A stretch of DNA of 64,000 bases from Verrucomicrobiaceae bacterium (GTDB lineage Bacteria > Verrucomicrobiota > Verrucomicrobiia > Verrucomicrobiales > Akkermansiaceae), in NCBI GenBank assembly GCA_027491155.1, contig JAIXWR010000008.1, forward strand, positions 1-64,000, in the 5' to 3' direction. Below the pieces are notes generated by a model. It saw nothing but the letters and a program-made list of their open reading frames with translations, was not told the origin of the DNA and did not search any database. Both the position numbers and the translations under genes were made by a program. Each line of letters begins with the position of its first letter. Within the stretch, counting starts at the first letter, position 1. Below, in pieces: positions 16,146 through 24,895 of the stretch.

Positions 16146-17636
16146 TCACGGCAGCTTGGTCGCCTGATAGTAGATCACCTTGCCTTCGAGCGCGGCACCG
16201 GAGGCATCGCGCAGCGACGAGAGGTCGACCTGATGGATGGCTCCCTCCTTTGCTTCCAGCGCGAGGACCAGTTCGCGGTCGCCGGTGCCCGTCACCTTGG
16301 CTTCGACCTTCACCTCGGCCTCGTCGGTCTTCGGCGAGCCGTAGCCCTTGTGGTAGAGGTAACCGTAGCGCTTGACCTTCACGCCTTCCGCGCCCGCCTT
16401 GACCGGCTGGCTGAGGGTGATGCGGAGCGCCTGCTTTCCGCCGTCTTTCCCGAGCTTCACCGACTTCACCGTGAACAGCTTGTCGAGGCCGGAAGGCGTG
16501 ATCTTCACCAGGCCCTCGGCACCGGCCCAGGAGAGGTGGGTCTTGCCGACCCACAGCGTGCCGTCCTTGCCGAAGGCGAGGCGGTGGTTGCCGTTGCCCA
16601 GCGAAGTGCCGTCGAACATCGGGATCAGCGCGCCCTGCCGGAAGCCGCCGACGTCGTCGGGCAGGAAGCGGACCAGGCGGCTCTGGTTCATCTCGCCGAT
16701 CAGCACCTGGCCGGCGAAAGGTCCCCAGCTTTCCGGGAACGGCACCGGCTGGGTCGGCGAGTTCGCGAGGTCGCCCTGCGGGAAGCGCGCGCTTTCCTTG
16801 ACCCGCATCTTCTCGAGTTCCGCGACCGGCAGCTTGAGCGGATCGCCCTTGTTCCATCCTTCCGTCCAAACCAGCGACGCCGGGTGGCCATGGAAGCCGC
16901 CCTTTTGCACGACGTGCAGCGGCGAGGTGCCGCGCCAGTCGCCCTGGTTGTCGGTGACCAGCACGTTGCCGTCCTGATCGACGCCGATCCCGTCCGGCGA
17001 GCGGAAGCCGCTGGCGTAGGGCTCCATCGACTTGCCGTCGGGCGAAACCTTCAGCACCCAGCCGCGCCACGGGACCCGCGCATACATCCGGCCCGCCTTG
17101 CCGGCGCGCTTGCCCCAGCCGTCGCCGTGGATCATCTCCTCGAAGCTCAGATCGCCGATCTCCGACCACTTGCCGCGGATCTCCGGCCGGATGCCGGCGC
17201 CGTTCGACGCGACATTGAGGCCGATGTAGAGCGAGCCGTCCGGACCCTTCGCCGGGCCGAAGGCGAACTCGTGGTAATTGCCGCTCATCCCGAAATCGTC
17301 GAACACCGTCTCATACTCGTCGGCCCGCCCGTCGCCGTCCGTGTCCTTGAGCCGGGTCAGCTCGGCGCGCTGCATGACCAGGAAGTTCGACGGCGACTCG
17401 GCGACCAGCCCGAGCGGCTCGTGCAGTCCTTCCCCGAACTTCTTCCAGGTCTTGGCGGCGGGGTCGAAGACCATCACCTCGCCGCGGTGGAAGGCGGCCA
17501 CGACCTTGCCGTCCGGCAAGGTGTCCATCCCGCCGATCTGCGGGTCGACGCCCGGCGGGTTCGGCATTTTCTCGATGGCGAAAGGCGCGGCCGCGGCGGT
17601 CGCGGCGAGGGCGAAGTACGGAAGGTATCGTATCAT
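16146..17636 (-). CDS. Secreted beta-propeller protein (PQQ-dehydrogenase-like, PVC type)
   Basis: The product has 496 residues from ATG 17636, which overlaps the stop of the upstream cytochrome gene by an ATGA; the frame is open further upstream but only this start gives a signal peptide (RYLPYFALAATAAAA). Repeated propeller blades are visible: DTLPDGKVVAAF, RLKDTDGDGRADEYETV, DGIGVDQDGNVLVTDNQGDW, FGKDGTLWVGKTH. This fits the glucose/sorbosone dehydrogenase-like or membrane-bound-dehydrogenase group found with cytochromes in Planctomycetes and Verrucomicrobia. The coupled cytochrome c suggests it passes electrons from an oxidised sugar or similar compound; the substrate is unknown. Confidence 0.82.
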   Translation of the reverse strand: MIRYLPYFALAATAAAAPFAIEKMPNPPGVDPQIGGMDTLPDGKVVAAFHRGEVMVFDPAAKTWKKFGEGLHEPLGLVAESPSNFLVMQRAELTRLKDTDGDGRADEYETVFDDFGMSGNYHEFAFGPAKGPDGSLYIGLNVASNGAGIRPEIRGKWSEIGDLSFEEMIHGDGWGKRAGKAGRMYARVPWRGWVLKVSPDGKSMEPYASGFRSPDGIGVDQDGNVLVTDNQGDWRGTSPLHVVQKGGFHGHPASLVWTEGWNKGDPLKLPVAELEKMRVKESARFPQGDLANSPTQPVPFPESWGPFAGQVLIGEMNQSRLVRFLPDDVGGFRQGALIPMFDGTSLGNGNHRLAFGKDGTLWVGKTHLSWAGAEGLVKITPSGLDKLFTVKSVKLGKDGGKQALRITLSQPVKAGAEGVKVKRYGYLYHKGYGSPKTDEAEVKVEAKVTGTGDRELVLALEAKEGAIHQVDLSSLRDASGAALEGKVIYYQATKLP

Positions 17637-18499
17637 TTCCAGCGGAAGGTGAGGGTGAAGGCTTTCGACTGCTCCGCGGTGATCGCGAAGTTGCCGGTGC
17701 TCGAGCTGATGGAGGCCTCCGCGCCGATGGTCACCATCTGCGCCACCTTGCCTTCGGTGGTGAAGGCGCGCTCGATGCCCGTGCCGTCGGGCAGGGGGCG
17801 GATCGTTTCGGTGAACTCCACGCCGCCGCGCCGGTAGCGGAAGGTCGGCAGGCCGTCCTTGCCCACCCGGTAGCCGAGGAACTTCGGCGTGGCCAGGGGA
17901 TCGTCGGTGCCCGGGGTCAGCGGGTGGCTCGGCTCGCGGTAGACGACCTCGCCGTCCAGCTTCGCCAGCGAGCTGCCGTTGGCCTTCCAATAGGGCGCGC
18001 CGTCAATGAAGCCGCCTTTCCAGACGTAGCGGAGGCGGCACTCGGCGGCATCGAAGCAGAACGACAGGTCGCCGGGCAGCGCCACCGCGATCGCCGCGGG
18101 CGAGGCATCGGGCAGGAAGATCCGCTGGACCTGCGGGCGGCGGACCATGGCGCGCGGCACCGAATAGGGATCGCCCTGTCCTTTCTTCAGCTCGGTCTTC
18201 CCGGCCGCGGCGGCGATCACGTAGCCGTGGAGCTGGCGCAGCACGGGCTCGCCGAGGTGGGCCATCGACGGCATCTCGATCACGCCCTCGCGCTTGTGCT
18301 GCGGGGCGATGCACCATTTCACGAACTCGTCCGGCCGGTCGCGGTAGATCCCGGCGATCTCGACCAGCGACGGGCCGACCAGCATCTGGTCAACCGCGTG
18401 GCACGCGGCGCATTGGATCTGGAACACCTGGGCCGGGGTATCGGCCGCACAAAGCGGCGAAGCGGCCAAAAGGACGGAGAGGAAGAGCGGATGCTTCAT
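17633..18499 (-). CDS. Periplasmic c-type cytochrome
   Basis: The product has 288 residues with a signal peptide (FLSVLLAASPLCAA). A class I cytochrome c domain follows, with heme motif C30-x-x-C33-H34 and a candidate axial Met in MPSMAHL near residue 77. The remaining two thirds (about 110-288) is a beta-rich domain I cannot name. Translation is coupled to the following beta-propeller gene through the ATGA overlap at 17633-17636, so the two proteins are probably made together and act as an electron-transfer pair in the periplasm. Confidence 0.85.
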   Translation of the reverse strand: MKHPLFLSVLLAASPLCAADTPAQVFQIQCAACHAVDQMLVGPSLVEIAGIYRDRPDEFVKWCIAPQHKREGVIEMPSMAHLGEPVLRQLHGYVIAAAAGKTELKKGQGDPYSVPRAMVRRPQVQRIFLPDASPAAIAVALPGDLSFCFDAAECRLRYVWKGGFIDGAPYWKANGSSLAKLDGEVVYREPSHPLTPGTDDPLATPKFLGYRVGKDGLPTFRYRRGGVEFTETIRPLPDGTGIERAFTTEGKVAQMVTIGAEASISSSTGNFAITAEQSKAFTLTFRWK

Positions 18500-18679
18500 G
18501 CAGGGCGGTCCGGCAGTGTTGCGGAGTTCACCCGTTACGCAAGACCTCCCGCCGGTCTAGCGAGTCAACGTCCTACAGCGCATTTCCTCGCCAAGCATCC
18601 GCGTATCGTCGCATCGCATTGCGGGACGGGCGGATGCCGTGGAAGTCTGCCTACAGGGCAACCAAGAGCCCTTCCATCC

Positions 18680-19102
18680 ATGAAAAAGAACGAACCCATC
18701 GCCAAGGTCATGTCCACCGAACTCGTCACCATCCATCACGGCGAGCCCGTCTCCCGGGCGCGCAAGCTGATGGTGGAGCACGACGTCCACCACCTGCCGG
18801 TGGTCAGCGGCAGCGAACTCATCGGCGTGATCTCCTGGAGCGACATCCTCCGCCTCAGCTTCGCCGACGCGCTGGGCAGCGACGACCGCGCGGTGGATGC
18901 CACCCTCGACCACAGCTTCACGCTGGAGCAGGTGATGTCGGCGGATCCGATCACGATCTCTTCCCGGGACGGCACCGTCCGCGAGGCCGCGGAACTCCTC
19001 GCCAAGGGGAAATTCCACGCCTTGCCGGTGGTCGACGGCAAGAACCTGGTCGGGCTGGTCACCAGTTCCGACCTGCTGCGCTACCTCGCCGACTTGTTCT
19101 GA
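18680..19102 (+). CDS. Two-CBS-domain protein
   Basis: The product has 140 residues from ATG 18680. Two tandem CBS domains form one Bateman module: about 8-60 (VMSTELVTIHHGEPVSRA ... HHLPVV, GVISWSDILR) and 80-138 (VMSADPITISSRDGTV ... HALPVV, GLVTSSDLLRYL). Such modules bind adenine nucleotides and act as sensors. No enzyme domain is attached and no partner is evident nearby. The protein has no signal peptide and is likely cytoplasmic. The stop is 10 bases from the stop of a convergent lipoprotein gene. Confidence 0.9.
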   Translation: MKKNEPIAKVMSTELVTIHHGEPVSRARKLMVEHDVHHLPVVSGSELIGVISWSDILRLSFADALGSDDRAVDATLDHSFTLEQVMSADPITISSRDGTVREAAELLAKGKFHALPVVDGKNLVGLVTSSDLLRYLADLF

Positions 19103-19112
19103 GGCGGGCCGC

Positions 19113-19541
19113 TCAGGGCACCCGGAAGATCTTCTTGTTCGACGGGTCCTTGGCGAGCTGGCCGCTCTTGAAGCCTTCGACGTCGATGACGTTGTAGGGC
19201 GGGTAGGGGCTGATCACCTCGTTCGGATTGGCGGTGCGCTTGGCGGTCGGGTATTCCGGCCGCGGGGCGGGTGCCGGGGCCGGGGCGGGCGCGGGGTCGG
19301 TGCCGTAGGGGTCGATCTGCGGGGCCGGCGGCGCCTGGTTGCCGGGCTGCGGCGGCGGGGTGCTGCCGTCCTGCGGGACGGGCTCGAAGGTGCCGGTCTC
19401 CGTACCGGGTGCCTGGCCGCCGGGGGCGTAGGGATAATACGGCTCGCCGTTCCGCGTCGGCGGACGCTGGTCGCGGTAGGGCACCGAAGGGGCGCAGGCG
19501 GCGGCGAGGAAGGCCAGGGTCAGGAGGGCGGGCGTTTTCAT
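19113..19541 (-). CDS. Proline-rich lipoprotein
   Basis: The product has 142 residues from ATG 19541; a lipoprotein signal ends in the lipobox LAAAC, so the mature protein is lipid-anchored. Most of it is Pro/Gly-rich and low in complexity, with an alternating Ala-Pro run near residues 82-93, followed by a more ordered C-terminal 45 residues (NEVISPYPPYNVIDVEGF). No enzyme motif is seen. It follows the squalene/phytoene synthase-like gene by 33 bases and may be co-transcribed with it. A structural role at the outer membrane is a guess. Confidence 0.7.
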   Translation of the reverse strand: MKTPALLTLAFLAAACAPSVPYRDQRPPTRNGEPYYPYAPGGQAPGTETGTFEPVPQDGSTPPPQPGNQAPPAPQIDPYGTDPAPAPAPAPAPRPEYPTAKRTANPNEVISPYPPYNVIDVEGFKSGQLAKDPSNKKIFRVP

Positions 19542-19574
19542 GTCGGCCATCGGACGAATGGATAGGGCTTTGAT

Positions 19575-20411
19575 TCAGGCAGCGGAACCGAGGCGCAGGA
19601 GATGTTTGGAAAAGATCGCCATCTTGCGCGCCTTCGAGAGCCGGTAGCGCTGGTCGAAGACCTTGAAGCCGTCCTTCTTCATCTTGTCCAGCAAGGTCTG
19701 GTAGATCGAGCGCATGATCTCCGCCGGCACCAGCGCGCGGGCGTCGGACTTCGGCATGACCTCGACCGCCTCGCGGTAGAACGCCGCGGCCCGCTCCGCC
19801 TGGTAGGCCATCATCGCCACGAAACGGCCGTCGTAAACCCGGCCGACCAGGTCGCGCTCGGTGTACTGGAAGCGGGCGAGGTCGGCCAGCGGCAGGTAGA
19901 TCCGGCAGCCGTTGGCGAGGTCCTCGCCGACGTCGCGCAGGATGTTGGTGAGCTGCAGCGCGTGGCCGAGGGCGATCGCGTATTTCTCGGACGCCGGGTC
20001 GGTGGCGCCGAAGACCTTCAGCGAGGCCAGGCCGACGGCGCAGGCGACCTTGTAGGTGTATTCGGAAAGGTCCTCCCAAGTGCCGAAGCGCTGCGGGTGG
20101 AGGTCCATCCGGCAGCCGTCGATGATCGCGGTGAGCAGGTGGACGGGGATCCCGTACTGCTTCATCAGCGCGAGGACCTCGGCTTGCAGGGGATCGGGCG
20201 AGGGGAAGCCCTGCTCGAGGCCGGTTTTCCATGCCAGCAGGTCGGCCTCGCGCGCTTCGACCGGCCGGTCGGGGTCGTCCGCCAGGTCGTCGACCACCCG
20301 GCAGAAGGCGTAGAAGGTGACCATCCCGTCGCGGCGTTCCTTGGGCAGGATCTGGAGCGCGAAGGCGAGGTTCGATTTCGCCTGGCGGGTGATGTCAGCG
20401 GAATCGCTCAT
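19575..20411 (-). CDS. Squalene/phytoene synthase family protein
   Basis: The product has 278 residues from ATG 20411. It joins two prenyl diphosphates head to head. Both Asp-rich metal sites are present: VVDDLADD (Asp41/42/45/46) and LTNILRDVGED (Asp160, Asp164). Its length fits bacterial CrtB/HpnC/HpnD enzymes. The choice between presqualene diphosphate (hopanoid route) and phytoene (carotenoid route) cannot be made from sequence alone, because no other hopanoid or carotenoid gene lies nearby; HpnD is a good guess for this phylum. It lies between lepB and a lipoprotein gene on the same strand, so probably in one transcript. Confidence 0.88.
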   Translation of the reverse strand: MSDSADITRQAKSNLAFALQILPKERRDGMVTFYAFCRVVDDLADDPDRPVEAREADLLAWKTGLEQGFPSPDPLQAEVLALMKQYGIPVHLLTAIIDGCRMDLHPQRFGTWEDLSEYTYKVACAVGLASLKVFGATDPASEKYAIALGHALQLTNILRDVGEDLANGCRIYLPLADLARFQYTERDLVGRVYDGRFVAMMAYQAERAAAFYREAVEVMPKSDARALVPAEIMRSIYQTLLDKMKKDGFKVFDQRYRLSKARKMAIFSKHLLRLGSAA

Positions 20412-20474
20412 GGAGAGGGCGGGAAACGATGCATGTCCGGTACCACATTGGCCATGCGTGCATTTGCGCAATGG

Positions 20475-21674
20475 TCAGCGGATGAATCCCCAGTGGCCGG
20501 TGGTGAAGGGCCAGAGCGAGAACAGCGCGGGACCGGCGAGGTTGAACTCCTTCACGCTGCCCCAGTAGCGGGAGTCGAGGGAGTTGCCGGTGTTGTCGCC
20601 GAGTGCCGCGTATTCGCGCAGACCGGGCGGCGCCTTGTCCTTGAGGTGGAGCCGGTCGCCGGGATCGATCAAGGGGCAGGGGTAGGAGCCCCGCGACCTG
20701 GGGTTGGCGGGTTCGTAGCCGTTCGGGTTGTTCTTGCCGTAGTCTCCCTGCGCTTCCATCACCCGGACGATGCCGGGCTCCTTCGCGATCACACTGTCGA
20801 CCCAGAGATGGGGCGAGCGGATCTCCAGCGTGTCGCCCGGGACCCCGCACAGCCGCTTGATGTAATGGGTGCCGCCGTCCTGTCCGGCCAGGTTCCCCTT
20901 GCTCGTCGCGCTGGTCTGGATGCCGCGGGTGTCGAAGACGAAGACCTCGCCGCGCTTCGGCTGGCGAAAGTGGTAGGAGACCTTGTCCACCAGCACCAGG
21001 TCGCCGGTGTCCACCCAGCCGCGGAGGATGGGGTCGCCCTTGCGGTAGCGCTTCGGCAACCGCTGGTCCGAGCTGGGCATCGGTTCGGTCACCAGGTTCC
21101 AGGTTTCGCCTTCCGCCGCAGGAATCTTGATCCGGGTGCCGTCGCTCAACGAGACCTCGGTCCGGGTGAAGAGGAACCACGACTTGTCGCGGACGCCTAC
21201 GACCTGGGCGTCGTTCTCCGCCACGATGTTCCGGTAGCTGCGTCCGCGCATCACCAGCTCGAAGGCCTGCTGGCCGAGCCAGGGTTTCTTGAAATCCGGC
21301 CCGTGATCGGCCTCGATGGTGATGCCGTTCAAGGTCGGCTGCATCGACCCGGTGGGGATGCGGAACGGCTGGATCACGTAGGCCCGCAGGCCGAGCGCGA
21401 CGACGAGCGCGACGAACATCACCTCGACGTTTTCCTCCCAGGCGCTCTGCACGGGGAAGTGGGGAAGGGCTCCCTCGCAGGTCGCGCGGAGTTGTTTGGA
21501 CGCCTCGGCCGCCTTGTCCTTGTCGCCTGCCTTGATCGCGTCCAGCAGGTCGGCGCGGCGCGACTCGATCTCGTCGATGCGGTCGGGCTTCAGCAGGTCC
21601 CGCTTGTAATGGAGGAATTTCTTCGCGCCCTTGTGCAAGAGCTTGGCCTCCTTCTTCCACTTCGGCGTGAACAT
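20475..21674 (-). CDS. lepB: Signal peptidase I
   Basis: The product has 399 residues from ATG 21674 (MFTPKWKKEA), preferred over the ATG 11 codons earlier because the basic helix start fits. The enzyme cleaves signal peptides from exported proteins at the outer face of the inner membrane. A membrane helix (about 82-100) precedes the catalytic Ser110 in PTGSMQPT; the general base is Lys273 in YIKRLCGVPGD; the C-terminal box GDNTGNSLDSRYWG is intact. The distance from Ser to Lys (163 residues) is about three times that of the Escherichia coli enzyme because of an inserted beta-rich segment. It is divergent from recQ. Confidence 0.93.
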   Translation of the reverse strand: MFTPKWKKEAKLLHKGAKKFLHYKRDLLKPDRIDEIESRRADLLDAIKAGDKDKAAEASKQLRATCEGALPHFPVQSAWEENVEVMFVALVVALGLRAYVIQPFRIPTGSMQPTLNGITIEADHGPDFKKPWLGQQAFELVMRGRSYRNIVAENDAQVVGVRDKSWFLFTRTEVSLSDGTRIKIPAAEGETWNLVTEPMPSSDQRLPKRYRKGDPILRGWVDTGDLVLVDKVSYHFRQPKRGEVFVFDTRGIQTSATSKGNLAGQDGGTHYIKRLCGVPGDTLEIRSPHLWVDSVIAKEPGIVRVMEAQGDYGKNNPNGYEPANPRSRGSYPCPLIDPGDRLHLKDKAPPGLREYAALGDNTGNSLDSRYWGSVKEFNLAGPALFSLWPFTTGHWGFIR

Positions 21675-21787
21675 CGGCGCGGAGTCTTCACGGGGAATCC
21701 CGGCCATGCAAGCCCGGGCTGGGGTCAGGCGGAGCCCACCGGGTGCGGGCCCGCACGCGGGGCTTGTCCTTCCCGGCTGGCGACGCC

Positions 21788-23719
21788 ATGTCCTTGCGGG
21801 TGCACGATGAGGATCCGGCGGCCGCCCTGCTCCGCGAGCGCTTCGGCCACGGCGGCTTCCGCGGCGGCCAGCGCGCGGTGATCGACGGCCTGCTGGCGGG
21901 GCGCTCGATGCTCGCGGTCTTCCCGACCGGCGGCGGGAAATCGTTGTGCTACCAGCTTCCGGCCCTGCTGCTGGAGGGCATCACGCTGGTCGTGTCGCCC
22001 TTGATCGCGCTGATGAAGGACCAGGTCGATGCCCTCCGCGCCAAAGGCGTCGCGGCGGCGCGGCTCGACTCGACCCTGGAGCGGGACGAACACGATCAAG
22101 TCCTGGCCGGCCTCCGCGAAGGCGGGCTGAAGCTGCTCTACGTGGCCCCGGAGCGGCTGGCGAACGAGGCTTTCCGGGCGACGCTCAAGAAGCTCCGGAT
22201 CGCGCTGGTGGCCATCGACGAGGCGCACTGCATTTCCGAATGGGGCCACAATTTCCGCCCCGACTACCTGAAGCTCGCCAAGCTCTGCCGCGACCTGAAA
22301 GTCCCGCGCGTGCTCTGCCTGACCGCCACCGCCACGCCGGACGTGGCCAAGGACATCCGCAAGGGTTTCCGGATCGCCGCGGGGGATGCGGTGCGGCTGA
22401 GCTTCCACCGCCCGAACCTCGATCTCAGGGTCACGCCGCTGGCCGACAGTGCGCGCAAGCCGCATTTGTTAGAGCGCCTGCGGCAAAGCGAGGGCGCGGC
22501 GGTGGTGTATGTCACGCTCCAGCAGACGGCGGAGGAGGTTTCGACGTATCTTCAGAAGAACGGCATCGCCTCGCGGGCCTACCACGCCGGCCTGCCCGAC
22601 GAGTTCCGCGCCTCGGCCCAGGAGGACTTCATGGCCGGGAGGATCCGCGTCATCGTCGCGACCATCGCCTTCGGCATGGGCATCGACAAGGCGGACATCC
22701 GCGCCGTCTACCACTACAACCTGCCGAAGAGCCTGGAGAACTACACCCAGGAAACCGGCCGGGCCGGCCGCGACGGGCTGCCCTCGACCTGCGAGCTGCT
22801 GGCCTGCGGCGACGACCGGGTGACGCTGGAGAATTTCATCCACGGCGACACGCCCTCGCCCGCGGCGATCCGCCATTTCATCGATCACGTGCTGCGGCTG
22901 GGCAGGGAGTTCGATGTCTCGCCCTACGAGCTTTCCACCGTCAACGACATCCGCCCGCTGGTCGTCGACACGCTTCTCGCCTACCTCGAGCTGGAAGGGA
23001 TCATCGAGGCGACCCGGAAGTTCTGGGCCACCTACCAGATCCGGCTGCTGCGGGATTTCGAGCGCGTGCTGGACGGCCACGACGCCCGCCGGAAGTCGCT
23101 GCTGCGGAAGGTTTTCGCGGCCGCCAAGGAGGGCCGGGGCTGGCAAACCTTCACCATCGCCGAGGTCGCCCGGGAGACCGGCGCGGAGCCCCGCAAGATC
23201 GTCGAGGCGCTGACCGGGCTGGAGGAAGCCGGCGATGCCGCCTTGAAAAAGTCCGGCATCCGCCAGGGCTACCGGCTCAGGAAGGATCCCGGCGACCTGC
23301 GGGAACTGGCGGAGCGGCTGGACGCGCGCTTCCGGCGGCGCGAGGCGGCGGACCTTGCCCGCCTGGAGGAAGTCCTCGACCTCGCCATGCACAAGAAGTG
23401 CCTGACCGGCTTCGTGACGGCCCACTTCGGCGAGAAACTGCCCGCGCCCTGCGGCCACTGCGACCGCTGCCGCGGCGTCAAGCCCGCGCCGGTCCCGCGG
23501 ACCGCCCGGGCGGAACCGTCCGAGGCCGAACTGCTCCAGATCCGCGCCCTGCTGGACGAGCGCCACGCCGCGCTCAAAACCCCGCGCCAGCTTGCCCGCT
23601 TCCTCTGCGGCATCTCCAGCCCGGCCGTCACCCGGGCCCGGCTGAGCCGCCACGACGCCTTCGGCCTGCTGGGGCGGCTGCCCTTCGGCGAGGTGCTCGG
23701 CATGGCGGAAGCCTGGTAA
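21788..23719 (+). CDS. recQ: RecQ-type ATP-dependent DNA helicase
   Basis: The product has 643 residues from ATG 21788. The helicase core has Walker A TGGGKS (47-52), DEAHC motif II, TATAT motif III and the QETGRAGRDG motif VI. A RecQ-C-terminal zinc region is visible (KKCLTGFVTAHFGE followed by CGHCDRC), then a winged-helix part. The usual HRDC domain is not recognisable; the last 70 residues (PRQLARFLCGISSP) resemble the short tail of some RecQ proteins that acts as a small DNA-binding domain. Role: unwinding of recombination and repair intermediates. It is divergent from lepB across about 110 bases. Confidence 0.93.
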   Translation: MSLRVHDEDPAAALLRERFGHGGFRGGQRAVIDGLLAGRSMLAVFPTGGGKSLCYQLPALLLEGITLVVSPLIALMKDQVDALRAKGVAAARLDSTLERDEHDQVLAGLREGGLKLLYVAPERLANEAFRATLKKLRIALVAIDEAHCISEWGHNFRPDYLKLAKLCRDLKVPRVLCLTATATPDVAKDIRKGFRIAAGDAVRLSFHRPNLDLRVTPLADSARKPHLLERLRQSEGAAVVYVTLQQTAEEVSTYLQKNGIASRAYHAGLPDEFRASAQEDFMAGRIRVIVATIAFGMGIDKADIRAVYHYNLPKSLENYTQETGRAGRDGLPSTCELLACGDDRVTLENFIHGDTPSPAAIRHFIDHVLRLGREFDVSPYELSTVNDIRPLVVDTLLAYLELEGIIEATRKFWATYQIRLLRDFERVLDGHDARRKSLLRKVFAAAKEGRGWQTFTIAEVARETGAEPRKIVEALTGLEEAGDAALKKSGIRQGYRLRKDPGDLRELAERLDARFRRREAADLARLEEVLDLAMHKKCLTGFVTAHFGEKLPAPCGHCDRCRGVKPAPVPRTARAEPSEAELLQIRALLDERHAALKTPRQLARFLCGISSPAVTRARLSRHDAFGLLGRLPFGEVLGMAEAW

Positions 23720-23871
23720 AAATGCGGCATCGCCAAATTCACCTCCGACTGGCAGGATCCGGGTATCACTTTCCGGCAGACCTTGTTAGGCAGGTGGGAT
23801 ACCCGCCGTTTCAAGTCGTCCGAAAACCGGATTCCTACCATTTCGTTACACGTTTCCCCGCAATATTTGAT

Positions 23872-23903
23872 CGACGAAACCTCGTCGTGACGGGATTGTC
23901 ACG
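23872..23903. promoter_or_regulatory. Two dyads upstream of the polyphosphate operon
   Basis: Two inverted repeats stand just before the VTC gene: CGACGA 23872-23877 with TCGTCG 23882-23887, and CGTGAC 23886-23891 with GTCACG 23898-23903, the latter 14 bases from the ATG. They could be an operator or a leader hairpin. I see no clear Pho box. This is a weak call. Confidence 0.3.
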
Positions 23904-23917
23904 CCCTCACCCTTGTC

Positions 23918-24847
23918 ATGGACGCCAGCCAGAACCGCCGCGAATTCAAGTTCGTGCTCCCGCCGCACCTTGCGGACGTCTTGCGTTCCCGTGTCGCCGC
24001 GGTGATGGTCGCCGACCGCGGCGCGGAAGACGGCTACCCGGTGCTCTCCGAATACTTCGATACCAGCGAGCGCACCAGCTACTGGCAAAAGCAGTTCGGC
24101 GTGCCGAACCGGCGCCGCGTCCGCAGCCGGGTCTACGGCCGCAGCGACGGTGCCATCCCGGCCAGCGCCTTCATCGAGGTGAAGCACAAGCTCGACGGCG
24201 TGACCGTGAAGCGCCGCGTGTCAGTGGAGCTCGACGACCTCGCCCCGCTTTCCCACGGCACCCTGCCCGCCACCAGTAGCAAGCCGCGCACGCCGGCCGA
24301 CGAGCGGATCCTTTCGGAAATCGACGACCTGGTGAACCAGCGCGGCAGCCGCCCGGTGGTCCAGATCCGCTACCACCGCTACGCCTTCGACAGCGGCCCG
24401 GAAGGCACCATCCGCATCACCTTCGACATCGATCCCCGCTGCCGCTTCCGGCTGATCCCGCTCCAGCCGGACGATCCGGATTTCGAACTCCCGCTGCTGG
24501 AGCCCGGCTCGGCCATCATGGAAGTCAAAACCATCGGCCCCGTGCCCTACTGGTTCCGCAACCTGATCGGCGAATACCACCTCGTCCCCCGCGGCTTCAG
24601 CAAGTACGCCGCGGCCTTGGAACTCTACGAATTCAAAAGCCGCACGCCCGTCGTCCCGCCGCAGGATCCCCCTTCCGGCAAGCCCCCGCGCGCGGCCGAC
24701 CAGTTCGACGAAAAAGGCCGCGCCCGGCCGGCCGCCACCGCCACCATGGGCCGCCGCTCCCACCCCTCTCCCGGCCGCTCCGGTGGATTCCTGAAGGCCT
24801 TCTTCGGGAAGTTCCTCTCGCGCTTCCAGGAACAGAACGCACGCTAA
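23918..24847 (+). CDS. VTC-domain polyphosphate polymerase
   Basis: The product has 309 residues. The VTC catalytic tunnel domain covers about 5-240, with EFKFVLPP, the YFDT strand, basic RRRVRSRVYG, the acidic/basic strand AFIEVKHKLDG, VQIRYHRYAF and the terminal EVKTIGPVPYW. In VTC4-like proteins these charged strands bind ATP and polyphosphate, and the enzyme makes polyphosphate from ATP. The C-terminal 70 residues are Pro/Arg-rich and probably flexible. It is first in a three-gene operon with a DUF4956 membrane protein (48-base gap) and a phosphate-porin-like protein. This pairing of VTC with DUF4956 is known in bacteria. Confidence 0.88.
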   Translation: MDASQNRREFKFVLPPHLADVLRSRVAAVMVADRGAEDGYPVLSEYFDTSERTSYWQKQFGVPNRRRVRSRVYGRSDGAIPASAFIEVKHKLDGVTVKRRVSVELDDLAPLSHGTLPATSSKPRTPADERILSEIDDLVNQRGSRPVVQIRYHRYAFDSGPEGTIRITFDIDPRCRFRLIPLQPDDPDFELPLLEPGSAIMEVKTIGPVPYWFRNLIGEYHLVPRGFSKYAAALELYEFKSRTPVVPPQDPPSGKPPRAADQFDEKGRARPAATATMGRRSHPSPGRSGGFLKAFFGKFLSRFQEQNAR

Positions 24848-24895
24848 AAACCCGCTCGGAACCCCCGTTTCCGCGACCTTGTCCACTGCTCCCAA

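Noticed and set aside
18500-18679. Possible tRNA or small RNA in the gap before the CBS gene
   Set aside because: Some dyads occur but no cloverleaf, no T-loop consensus and no repeat elsewhere in the window.
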